Source: Pseudomonadota bacterium (GTDB lineage: Bacteria; Pseudomonadota; Gammaproteobacteria; UBA6186; Azoamicaceae). Taken from it: a stretch of 6,516 nt of DNA. Below, piece by piece: positions 1 through 6,009 of the stretch. The notes beneath the pieces were generated by a model, which worked only from the letters and a program-made list of their open reading frames with translations, was not told where the DNA came from and searched no databases. The position numbers were made by a program, and so were the translations under genes. The stretch's first letter is position 1; every line of letters begins with the position of its first letter. The stretch lies in contig JAJZUR010000084.1 in the NCBI GenBank assembly GCA_021848375.1, forward strand, positions 1-6,516, read 5' to 3'.

Positions 1-47
1 GGGTTCTCTATTCCCAATGCCATCTTAAATAACTGTTCGCTATTCAT
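1..47 (-). CDS. ISL3-type transposase, N-terminal fragment cut by the window edge
   Basis: Fifteen codons are visible, reading MNSEQLFKMALGIEN and then the first two bases of a Pro codon, before the window ends. The pattern of a short polar start, then LF.MALG, then a proline resembles the start of ISL3-family transposases, as I recall that family. The start is supported by a GGAG ribosome-binding motif at 54-57, six bases upstream of the ATG at 45-47. No terminal inverted repeat could be recognised in 48-180, so the outer end of the insertion sequence is not defined. The rest of the gene lies to the left of the window. With only 15 residues, any other protein that starts in a similar way remains possible. 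Confidence 0.45.
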   Translation of the reverse strand, partial: MNSEQLFKMALGIEN

Positions 48-220
48 TCATCGCTCCATCATCAAAGAGTTAATTTGATAGAGCCTATAATAAATCACCC
101 ATTCAAATATTCATAGAACCAAAAAAATCTCCAATAGTTGTCTCATCAAAAGGCTACGCAAGCTTCGATCAACCTCATCTATGATATATACCTTCTTTGA
201 AAATTCATCTGAAACCTCCC

Positions 221-327
221 GCCGCCTGATTCCGCCTGATTCCGCCTGATTCGGTTGCCTTCGGTTACCTTCGACCGCCTTCGACCGCCTTCGACCGCCT
301 TCGACCGCCTTCGACCGCCTTCGACCA
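221..327. repeat. 10-bp tandem repeat array, about 11 units in three variants
   Basis: Units follow each other every 10 bp without gaps. There are three units of the type (t/g)ccgcctgat at 221-250, two of the type tcggttRcct at 251-270, five identical units tcgaccgcct at 271-320, and a partial unit tcgacca at 321-327. The array is GC-rich inside very AT-rich flanks. Similar units sit together, which fits expansion by slippage of successive variants. The minus strand is open across it (179-367) with an arginine-rich 10-residue repeat, but that follows automatically from a 10-bp repeat and I do not call it a gene. Function is unknown; iterons, a protein-binding array or a plain minisatellite are all possible. 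Confidence 0.9.
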
Positions 328-330
328 ATA

Positions 331-597
331 ATAATTTAAAGCAAACAGTATTATGCCCATAGCCCAAGCATCTATCATCAGATTAAGCTTTTTAATTTAT
401 TTAATCAGAACGCGAATTTCTTTTAGATTTATTCTACAAAGACGCTCAAGAAGCCAAAGATACTCATACATAAAAGGTGCTCATCTATTAAAAATACCAT
501 AAACTATTTCAATGCTGGACTATTGTTTTTATAAAATAATTTTTAAAATTAAGAAAATTCTAGGGAGTCCCCTCGCATATAGCTCACCCCTTTATTA
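331..597. other. AT-rich intergenic stretch without recognisable genes
   Basis: No convincing coding frame, RNA gene or repeat was found here. It contains long A/T runs around 525-562. There is also a small imperfect palindrome, AGGGAGTCCCCT, at about 562-573, with a 4-bp stem, too weak to call a terminator. Confidence 0.5.
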
Positions 598-801
598 CTA
601 AAAAATATTGTTTCTACCCAAGTAACCGTAATAGTAACCACCAATATAGATAATAAAGTATATCGCTAAAAGCACCTCACACCGGACGCACCGCTGCTTG
701 GCGCAAAGAAAATGCTGCAAAAATAGGGGTTTTTTAAAACTTTTCAACCTTAACAAAATAAAAAAAATTATTTTAATTATGAAGGGACAAAATGGGACAT
801 T
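598..801 (-). other. ATG-less open frame of 67 codons, possible small phage-satellite ORF or relic
   Basis: On the minus strand a frame runs open from a TGA at 802-804 to a TAG at 598-600 with no ATG; a TTG would have to serve as start. The C-terminal half has protein-like character: CAKQRCVRCEV followed by a hydrophobic stretch and then IGGYYYGYLGRN. From memory this resembles short peptides annotated beside replication genes of P4-like satellites (the Ash family, or ORFs overlapping C4-type antisense RNA), but I cannot verify that. It has the same orientation as int, alpA and repA, and its upstream end runs into the TGTC repeat block. It may be a relic, or the conserved entity may be an RNA rather than a protein. 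Confidence 0.2.
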
Positions 802-983
802 TCAATGACAAAAAATGACATTTTTAATTACAAAACTCTAATCCATTGAAAATATTCATTTTTTTATTTTTAAACCAAGGCAAAAATGTCCTTTTTTGTC
901 ATTATTTGTCACTAAATGTCCCCAAACAGATTATAAAATTTTAAAAAATTGTCATTTTTTGTCCCCAAATGTCATTAAATGTC
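784..983. repeat. Iteron-like region: three blocks of four TGTC-core repeats, candidate replication origin
   Basis: Block A carries the core as GACA at 786, 796, 807 and 817 (first bases). Block B carries TGTC at 887, 897, 907 and 917. Block C carries TGTC at 950, 960, 970 and 980. Spacing inside blocks is 10 bp throughout, with one 11. Blocks B and C point one way and block A the other. The extended core is (A/T)TGTC(A/C), separated by A or T runs. The AT-rich interval 821-886 and the AT-rich flank 721-783 could serve as unwinding elements. Ten bp is not a multiple of three, so a coding origin is unlikely. The array lies just downstream of the helicase gene. Calling it an origin is inference; the repeats themselves are directly visible. 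Confidence 0.75.
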
Positions 984-1003
984 ACTGCCTTTTTTGATTT
1001 CTT

Positions 1004-1192
1004 TTAATCAGGAGACATTTCATTTTTTACAAAAACATGTTCATAAAATTTACCATCACTTGCATCTTCCTTTTTGTCATCAAAGTTTTTCAATCTAAAA
1101 TAATGAGCATATTTGTTAGATGAGCGTCTTTGACGGTAAAGCCCATTTCCAAACGCTTCCTTTTCCATAGCCTTCATGTACCGCTTCCACAT
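1004..1192 (-). CDS. Hypothetical small protein overlapping the 3' end of repA (62 residues, doubtful)
   Basis: An ATG frame starts inside the last part of the helicase gene and ends 112 bases beyond that gene's stop. It is rich in charged residues, with KNFDDKKEDASDGKFYE in its second half, and has no membrane segment or known motif. The overlap of 77 bases is long for a real downstream gene and no good ribosome-binding site was seen, so the first third is probably a shadow of repA. Only the part at 1004-1115 is free of overlap. It could be an unrecognised small gene that ends next to the repeat region, or chance. Confidence 0.2.
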   Translation of the reverse strand: MWKRYMKAMEKEAFGNGLYRQRRSSNKYAHYFRLKNFDDKKEDASDGKFYEHVFVKNEMSPD

Positions 1193-2171
1193 CTAAAACC
1201 GCTTTTGCTCTGCGTAAGGTTATATCCTTAAAGCCTGCTTCTCTAGCTTTTTCGCTCACTTCTTTTCTAGAAACTGGTCCTTCCTTCAGTAACACCTTCA
1301 AAAAGTAAATTGCTTCCGATAAAGTGGAGTGATCACTTAAAGGCTCTTCGTTAGCATCAAGGAGTAATTCTCGTGCATTGCCTTCAACTTGGCTGCCCCA
1401 AATAATTTTGGATGATAATACATCAGGATAATTATCTAAGGTTATTTGCTCAATTTGATAATGATAACCACCACTGTCGGGACCATTATTAGATTTTGCT
1501 CTCACCAATAAACGTTTTGGTTCGGCTGCCGCATCAGTAATTTTGGCAGTCGCTAAAACTATTCTTGCCAAAGCACCAAAAGCAATGGATCCAGTGACAC
1601 GCTCTAAAGGATCTTGTCCAGCAGTGTTTTTATTAAAATGCGAAATGCCCAAGACAACAGCTTTCAATTTATCACCCAGCTCAATCAATGGTTGTAAGTC
1701 TCGCCTTACTTCTCCATTTTTATGAGAATCCCCAGCTATCACATGGACAATTGGGTCAATAATAATTAAACGCACATCCTTAATGTTAACTGCCTTCTCA
1801 TACAACTTTTGCATATCTTTACAAGGATCAAAAGCCCTGGGCTTGTTGTGTTCTAAAACATCACTGACAAAATAAATGTGCTGCCTGTCTGCTCCATGGG
1901 CTAATAAGCGTGGTAATAGAGTATCTTGAGGATCATCTTCACCAGACCAAATTAAAATGTTACCAGGTTCACAATAAGTGCCATCCGGCCATTGACTTCC
2001 TAAAGTAATGGTTGCAGCTAAGCTTAAGGCAAGTGTGGTTTTACCTGTCCCTGCTGCACCAGCCAAAAGATGAAATTTTCCTAAAGCTAGCCAATCCTTC
2101 CAAATCCAACGTATTGGTTCTGGTTCTAAATCTGTTGCACAAATTAAATTAAGAGTTGATCCTTTACTCAT
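1116..2171 (-). CDS. RepA-like hexameric replicative helicase (RecA-fold AAA ATPase)
   Basis: A 351-residue ATPase of the RecA-fold RepA/AAA_25 group, found in mobilisable plasmids and phage satellites, where it unwinds DNA at the element's origin. Walker A is GAAGTGKT at residues 38-45. An acidic motif WSGEDDP (75-81) probably holds the catalytic glutamate. Walker B is RLIIIDP (134-140), and a sensor-like GISHFNK (175-181) is followed by RVTGSIAFG (191-199). The last 70 residues look like a winged helix (GPVSRKEVSEKAREAGF...) ending in VWKWALP, so the protein appears complete. Its ATG overlaps the alpA stop by 4 bp (ATGA), which suggests translational coupling. The TGTC repeats lie directly downstream. 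No primase gene is visible, so priming must come from the host or from a gene outside the window. The family call is firm; the origin-unwinding role is inferred. Confidence 0.85.
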   Translation of the reverse strand: MSKGSTLNLICATDLEPEPIRWIWKDWLALGKFHLLAGAAGTGKTTLALSLAATITLGSQWPDGTYCEPGNILIWSGEDDPQDTLLPRLLAHGADRQHIYFVSDVLEHNKPRAFDPCKDMQKLYEKAVNIKDVRLIIIDPIVHVIAGDSHKNGEVRRDLQPLIELGDKLKAVVLGISHFNKNTAGQDPLERVTGSIAFGALARIVLATAKITDAAAEPKRLLVRAKSNNGPDSGGYHYQIEQITLDNYPDVLSSKIIWGSQVEGNARELLLDANEEPLSDHSTLSEAIYFLKVLLKEGPVSRKEVSEKAREAGFKDITLRRAKAVLDVEAVHEGYGKGSVWKWALPSKTLI

Positions 2172-2392
2172 TTATTTGCTCCTTTTTTCAGCTTACCAAT
2201 CTTTCGGCTCTGTTCAATTTGCTGAGAAAGCCAAGCCTCAATTTCGCTTTCAACCCATCCGATAGTTCTTCCTCCTAAGGAAACTTGCTTTGGAAACGCA
2301 TTTTGCGCCATGCGTAAATAAATAGTTGAACGTGACAGTCCTGTTCGACTTTTAACCATTGGAAGCCTTAAAATAGTATGATTTGCTTGCAT
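2168..2392 (-). CDS. alpA: AlpA-family DNA-binding regulator / excisionase
   Basis: A 74-residue protein with the single winged-helix, MerR-like domain typical of AlpA: LRLPMVKSRTGLSRSTIYLRM (start of helix-turn-helix), FPKQVSLGGRTIGWVESEIEAWL (wing and second helix), then a basic tail. In P4-like elements such proteins control integrase expression or help excision; that role is carried over from the family. The ATG at 2390-2392 is preceded by a strong AGGAGG at 2403-2408, 10 bases away. The stop overlaps the start of the helicase gene by 4 bp, so the two form one operon. A TATAGT at 2432-2437 is a fair -10 element, and a perfect palindrome lies where its -35 would be. Confidence 0.85.
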   Translation of the reverse strand: MQANHTILRLPMVKSRTGLSRSTIYLRMAQNAFPKQVSLGGRTIGWVESEIEAWLSQQIEQSRKIGKLKKGANK

Positions 2393-2448
2393 GTTATTAA
2401 ATCCTCCTAGATTTTTTTAAACAATAACTTGACTATACAAAAGGAAAG

Positions 2449-2464
2449 CGACAATGTGTTGTCG
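2449..2464. promoter_or_regulatory. Perfect palindrome upstream of alpA, candidate operator (or plus-strand terminator)
   Basis: CGACAA-TGTG-TTGTCG is a perfect inverted repeat with 6-bp arms. On the minus strand it covers the -35 position of the TATAGT (2432-2437) upstream of alpA, as expected for an operator. It contains GACA and TGTC 10 bp apart, the same core and spacing as the repeats at 784-983, so one protein might bind both. On the plus strand it is followed by seven Ts, so it could instead be a weak terminator for leftover plus-strand transcription. No gene on that strand needs it. Confidence 0.5.
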
Positions 2465-2598
2465 TTTTTTTGAGCACTTTTTATTGCTTTTTAGAGAATG
2501 GAGGAGAATAGATCGAAAAATATGTCTTTGAACAATAAAGGAATTTTTTTTTGCCAATTACTGGGACTGTTTTTATGAACATCAATAAAAGCCATTTC

Positions 2599-2622
2599 AC
2601 TTCGTCTCATTTGGGACGAAGT
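2599..2622. terminator. Hairpin in the int-alpA gap, possible terminator of the integrase gene
   Basis: ACTTCGTCTC and GGGACGAAGT can form a 10-bp stem (one G-U pair) around an ATTT loop. It lies about 50 bases past the integrase stop in the direction of transcription. The U-run after it on the minus strand is poor (GAAATGGCTTTTATTG), so termination would be weak. It could equally be a protein-binding site. The rest of the 2393-2674 gap shows only the alpA control region. Confidence 0.4.
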
Positions 2623-2674
2623 TGCGTTTAAAAATAAAGCTTAAGGAATATTATATTTATAGGGTGTTGTGATT

Positions 2675-3865
2675 TTAAAAACTGGTTGCCAATTCATCCA
2701 AATAATCAGCCCATTTCTGCATCATTTCTTTCCGAATTTGTAAATGTGAAGTTCGGTTATAGGCACGTCCTAATGGATCTCTTACCGCATGAGCTAACTG
2801 ATGTTCAATAATGTCAGGTCTAAATCCTAGAACTTCGTCCAATAAAGTTCTAGCCATGGCTCTGAAATCATGTCCTGTTATTTCTTTTGATTCATACCCT
2901 AATCTTTTTAAAGCTGCATTAATGGTATTATCAGACATCGGTCGCTTAGCGGTTAATATCCCTGGAAATAAATATTTTCCTGTCCCTGTTAAGGGATAAA
3001 GTTCTTTTAAAATAGTCAATGCTTGATGTGAAAGAGGAACTAAATGGGCTTGCCGCATTTTCATTTTTTCAGTAGGGATGTTCCACTCTGCTTTATCAAA
3101 ATCAATTTCAGCCCACTCCGCGTTGCGTAATTCACCAGGACGTACAAAAACCAACGGAGCTAAACGCAATGCACATTTAGTAACAAAAAAGCCATCATAA
3201 CCATTAATTGCGCGTAGCAGTTCGCCTACCTTTTTAGGCTCTACAATAGAAGCATAGTGTTTTACCTTAGTCGGTGCTAACGCACCTCTTAAATCACTGG
3301 TAGGATCACGGCTTGCTCTACCAGTTGCTACCGCATATCGAAAGATCTGTCCACAGATTTGCTGGACCCTATGGGCGGTTTCTAGGGCACCTTTATATTC
3401 TATGCGCCGTAATGCTTCTAATAATTGCGGCGCAGATATTTCACCTATTTGATAAGTACCAAGCCAAGGAAAGATATAATTTTCTAACCTGCGAATAATT
3501 AACTCACCATGCTTTGGAGTCCAGATAGCCTTGTTCTTTAAGTGCCATTCCCTTGCCACAAATTCAAAATTACCTTCTTTCTCCATCTTAACAGCTTGCT
3601 TGGATATTTTTTTAAAAGCGCTAGGATCAACTCCGTTTATTAATTGCTTTTTGGCTTGATCTCTTTTCTCTCGTGCTTCAGCCAATGAAATTTCTGGATA
3701 AACACCGATAGCCAACAATTTTTCCTTTGCTTCGAACCGATATTTTAAGCGCCAATACCGGAAACCCTTGGGGGTAACCAATAGAAATAAACCGCCACTA
3801 TCGGAAAGTTTGTATGGCTTTTCTTTAGGTTTGGCAGACCTTACTTTGATATCAGTTAAAGGCAT
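2675..3865 (-). CDS. int: P4-family tyrosine site-specific integrase
   Basis: A 396-residue, full-length phage and island integrase that joins the element's attachment site to the adjacent tRNA gene. The N-terminal DUF4102 arm-binding domain (about 1-85) starts with the typical MPLTDIKVRSAKP. A SAM-like core-binding domain spans about 100-185, followed by the catalytic domain. Visible active-site residues are R242 (VRPGELR), a lysine near 267-269 (EKMKM), H332..R335 (GHDFR), H359 (LAHAV) and the nucleophile Y369 (RAYNRT). The set is intact, so the enzyme is probably active. The start has a GGAG motif 10 bases upstream and its own promoter. It lies between the tRNA-Ser 3' end and alpA, the usual place for such an integrase. 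Confidence 0.96.
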   Translation of the reverse strand: MPLTDIKVRSAKPKEKPYKLSDSGGLFLLVTPKGFRYWRLKYRFEAKEKLLAIGVYPEISLAEAREKRDQAKKQLINGVDPSAFKKISKQAVKMEKEGNFEFVAREWHLKNKAIWTPKHGELIIRRLENYIFPWLGTYQIGEISAPQLLEALRRIEYKGALETAHRVQQICGQIFRYAVATGRASRDPTSDLRGALAPTKVKHYASIVEPKKVGELLRAINGYDGFFVTKCALRLAPLVFVRPGELRNAEWAEIDFDKAEWNIPTEKMKMRQAHLVPLSHQALTILKELYPLTGTGKYLFPGILTAKRPMSDNTINAALKRLGYESKEITGHDFRAMARTLLDEVLGFRPDIIEHQLAHAVRDPLGRAYNRTSHLQIRKEMMQKWADYLDELATSF

Positions 3866-3896
3866 TTGGGGGTATCTCCTAAAACTAAGAGCTTTG

Positions 3897-3915
3897 TACC
3901 CCCATATATACCCCC
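3897..3915 (-). repeat. Direct repeats GGGGGTA at the integrase promoter, candidate arm-type or autoregulatory sites
   Basis: On the minus strand GGGGGTA occurs at 3909-3915 and again at 3897-3903, spaced 12 bp, with TATATA between them. An inverted copy is at 3868-3874, just before the integrase start. They bracket the predicted -10 element, so a protein bound there would block int transcription. Binding by the integrase's own DUF4102 domain is a reasonable inference for this family. Confidence 0.6.
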
Positions 3916-3933
3916 TAATTATTTGGATGTAAA
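3905..3933 (-). promoter_or_regulatory. Predicted integrase promoter
   Basis: On the minus strand TTTACA at 3928-3933 is followed after exactly 17 bp by TATATA at 3905-3910. This gives a leader of roughly 30 bases before the int ATG. The -35 matches consensus at 5 of 6 positions and the -10 at 4 of 6. Confidence 0.55.
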
Positions 3934-3943
3934 GAGTGTTGGT

Positions 3944-3965
3944 TAACCTTCTTAAGACAAGGTTA
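3944..3965. repeat. Inverted repeat TAACCTT / AAGGTTA between attachment site and int
   Basis: Perfect 7-bp arms at 3944-3950 and 3959-3965 flank an 8-bp spacer, cttaagac. The position between the tRNA and the integrase promoter suits a binding site for an excisionase or host factor, but this is only position-based. Nothing else was seen in 3934-4038. Confidence 0.4.
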
Positions 3966-4038
3966 TTTAATTATTGTTTTGATTTTTAAAGGAATTTAGA
4001 CAAATTGGGTTTTACTAGAACAACGCTGGATTATAAAA

Positions 4039-4127
<89 letters not shown>

Positions 4128-4166
4128 AATACTAACTAACATGATTGTCGTTTATTCAAAGGGTCT

Positions 4167-4355
4167 TCACGTTCCAGGAATTTCATATTCCTGACTAAAC
4201 GAGCCCGAATGCGTGTCTTTTGGGATCTTTAGTTCTGGAATAGCTTTCGCTTCAGTATAATCATTAGAACGATCGCGAAACCATCCTTTCCCCCCGCAAG
4301 CACAAACATTGGCAACACCTAAACACAGTATCATTATCTTCATAAAATTCAACAT
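4167..4355 (-). CDS. bamC: Minimal BamC-like outer-membrane lipoprotein (62 residues)
   Basis: Probable lipoprotein with a short signal peptide (residues 1-19) and a lipobox VCAC in which Cys20 would be lipidated. The mature part, WFRDRSNDYTEAKAIPELKI followed by a tail ending YEIPGT, aligns by eye with the first ~60 mature residues of E. coli BamC (RYKR..DEAYLEAAPLAELHAP..., then YAIPVTN). That extended segment is the part of BamC that wraps around BamD in the beta-barrel assembly machine. The two helix-grip domains that make up most of the ~344-residue E. coli protein are absent. The gene starts 3 bp after the dapA stop, as in the E. coli dapA-bamC pair. A GGAG at 4367-4370, inside dapA, can serve as ribosome-binding site; Met5 is an alternative start. 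Whether this is a natural minimal form or a truncation cannot be told from the window. Confidence 0.7.
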   Translation of the reverse strand: MLNFMKIMILCLGVANVCACGGKGWFRDRSNDYTEAKAIPELKIPKDTHSGSFSQEYEIPGT

Positions 4356-4358
4356 AAA

Positions 4359-5234
4359 TTAAAGTGCTCCACTCTCTTTCATCGCTTCCCGCACGACAGC
4401 ATGATATTTATCTGAAAGCGGTGTTAATGGTAAACGGATCCCTTCTTCTATTAAACCCAATTGCGCAGCTGCCCATTTCACGGGTATCGGATTCGTTTCA
4501 AGCCCTAATGCTTTATGTAATGGCATTAAACGTGTATTTAATTCCCCGGCTAAATTTAAATTGCGCGCCAAGGCAGCCGCACACATTTCACGCATCGCTT
4601 TAGGAACCACATTTGCGGTCACCGAAATAACACCTTTCCCGCCTTGCAACATAAAGGCTAAACTACTTGCATCATCGCTCGATACAAAATCCATGCGCTC
4701 CCCACACCGCGCAACCAATTCTTTTATTCTCCCTGCATCTGCAGAACCTTCTTTAAGGCCAATAATATTCGGAAGATAAGATAAACGTTCAACCGTTTCG
4801 GGTAAGAGATCACAACTGGTTCGCGAAGGTTGGTTATACAGGATAATTGGGATCGAAACCGATTCTGCAATGGCTTTAAAATGTTCATATAACCCTTCTT
4901 GCGTGGGTTTATTGTAATAAGGTGTGATAATCAGAACGGCATTCACGCCTAAATTCCTGGCTTCTTCACTACGATGAATTGTTTCCATCGTTGAATACGT
5001 TCCAGTTCCAGCAATAATGGGAATTCTTCCCTTCGCAGTTTCAACGGCAATTTCAATAATTCTATTTCGTTCTTTGTCGTTTAAAGTTGGCGATTCACCC
5101 GTAGTGCCATTCACCACGATTGCATTGGTTCCTGCAGTAATATGCATTTCTATTAATAGGCGTATTCTTTTTTCATCTAGTTCTCCCGTGGGCTGCATGG
5201 GAGTAATAAGAGCTACGGAACTGCCGTATAACAT
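4359..5234 (-). CDS. dapA: 4-hydroxy-tetrahydrodipicolinate synthase
   Basis: Cytoplasmic (beta/alpha)8-barrel enzyme that condenses pyruvate with aspartate semialdehyde, the first committed step to diaminopimelate and lysine. Its 291 residues match E. coli DapA (292) almost without gaps. Catalytic residues sit at the E. coli positions: T44 and T45 in GTTGES, Y107 (PYYNKP), Y133 (LYNQPSRT), R138 and the Schiff-base K161 (GLKE). The lysine-inhibition site is changed: S48, E84 and Y106 are kept, but the E. coli residues A49, H53, H56 and N80 are replaced by P, D, R and Y. The promoter is at 5277-5306, with a short leader and no room for a lysine riboswitch. A GAGG 10 bases before the ATG supports this start. 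It is probably co-transcribed with the bamC-like gene. Confidence 0.97.
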   Translation of the reverse strand: MLYGSSVALITPMQPTGELDEKRIRLLIEMHITAGTNAIVVNGTTGESPTLNDKERNRIIEIAVETAKGRIPIIAGTGTYSTMETIHRSEEARNLGVNAVLIITPYYNKPTQEGLYEHFKAIAESVSIPIILYNQPSRTSCDLLPETVERLSYLPNIIGLKEGSADAGRIKELVARCGERMDFVSSDDASSLAFMLQGGKGVISVTANVVPKAMREMCAAALARNLNLAGELNTRLMPLHKALGLETNPIPVKWAAAQLGLIEEGIRLPLTPLSDKYHAVVREAMKESGAL

Positions 5235-5276
5235 AAAAGGATAGCCTCAAAAAAAATATCATGGATAAGTGTCTTA

Positions 5277-5306
5277 ATTGTACAGAAAAAAGGATGAATT
5301 AAACAA
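5277..5306 (-). promoter_or_regulatory. Predicted dapA promoter
   Basis: On the minus strand TTGTTT at 5301-5306 and TACAAT at 5277-5282 are separated by 18 bp, predicting a leader of about 35 bases before the dapA ATG. A small palindrome, GGTT-aaat-AACC, at 5307-5318 abuts the -35 and could be an operator. No equally good promoter was seen for gcvR in the same 198-bp gap. Confidence 0.5.
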
Positions 5307-5442
5307 GGTTAAATAACCCAGTTCACGCTGTAAAATTATATCTAACTTAAATAACTAAATATAAAAATCCCCTCAAATGAACAGTAGAAAATCGCGGACA
5401 GTTTGTTAAACTAAATAGGCAAGGCAAAGGGGTATTGCAGCC

Positions 5443-5997
5443 GTGATTCCTAATCATAATTATTTAATCATTACCGCCATAGGCGCTAACCAACCCGATA
5501 TTCTCGGTGAGTTTACACGATCCTGCTTACAATGTGGGTGTAATTTGTTGAATTCTAAGATAAATGTGTACGGGCAACATATCACCCTAATGCTGCATCT
5601 GGCCGGAAATTGGAGCGCTATTGCCAAAATAGAGGCCTTACTGCCGAATCTTGAACAGCGGCTCGGACTAAGCATACAGTCTCGTAGAACCCACGAAAGC
5701 GAATTAGTAGGCAAATCCATGGCTTATTGCATTCAGATCGTCTCGATGGATAAGCCTGGAATATTGAATGACATAACTAACTTTGTTCAACTTTCAGGGG
5801 TTCAAATAGAAGAAATCTCTGCCCACACGTATTTTACCAATACCAATACGTTGATGGCTTCCATCTCCCTAAAAATCAACGTACCGGAAGGCGTGCATTT
5901 GGCAACCCTCCGGGAAAAATTCATGAGCTACTGCGATAACAATAATCTAGACGCCTACCTCGAACCACTACGCAGCCCGCAAATGCAAGCTTTGTAG
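5443..5997 (+). CDS. gcvR: Glycine cleavage system transcriptional repressor GcvR (ACT-domain protein)
   Basis: A 184-residue protein with two ACT domains, colinear with E. coli GcvR (190). ACT1 covers about residues 6-78, with ITAIGANQPDIL (10-21) and SCLQCGCNLLNSKINVYGQH matching E. coli TRHVSSCGCNIEDSRL. ACT2 covers about 94-168 and begins YCIQIVSMDKPGIL. In E. coli, GcvR binds GcvA rather than DNA and represses the gcv operon when glycine is low; this is family knowledge, and no gcvA is in the window. The start is a GTG, supported by AAGGGG at 5427-5432, 10 bases upstream; a GTG start may keep expression low. It is divergent from dapA, the same arrangement as in E. coli, which supports orthology. 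The stop lies 12 bases from the convergent glutamine-rich gene. Confidence 0.9.
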   Translation: MIPNHNYLIITAIGANQPDILGEFTRSCLQCGCNLLNSKINVYGQHITLMLHLAGNWSAIAKIEALLPNLEQRLGLSIQSRRTHESELVGKSMAYCIQIVSMDKPGILNDITNFVQLSGVQIEEISAHTYFTNTNTLMASISLKINVPEGVHLATLREKFMSYCDNNNLDAYLEPLRSPQMQAL

Positions 5998-6009
5998 TGC
6001 TTAATTTTG

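Noticed and set aside
221..327. CRISPR array
   Set aside because: Units are 10 bp and contiguous, with no spacers of unique sequence and no cas genes.
179..367. Minus-strand frame with arginine-rich 10-residue repeats
   Set aside because: The protein repeat is the automatic translation of the 10-bp DNA array; there is no supporting ribosome-binding site or recognisable fold.
784..983. TGTC repeats as remains of a coding repeat
   Set aside because: The 10-bp period is not a multiple of three and the frames across it contain stops, so a DNA-level role is more likely.
1..2674. Second copy of the tRNA-Ser 3' end marking the distal attachment site
   Set aside because: No match to ggagagggtgggattcgaac or a useful part of it was found by eye; the site must lie outside the window.
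2811..2999. Plus-strand frames within int, helicase and dapA (e.g. 2811-2999, 3313-3498, 1543-1725, 4364-4603, 4561-4779, 5017-5244)
   Set aside because: They lie wholly or almost wholly inside well-supported genes on the other strand and show no protein features of their own.
5235..5442. Lysine riboswitch upstream of dapA
   Set aside because: The predicted leader is only about 35 bases, and no structured, conserved-looking element was seen in the gap.
5460..5720. Minus-strand frame inside gcvR
   Set aside because: It is antisense to a clear two-ACT-domain protein and has no recognisable motif.
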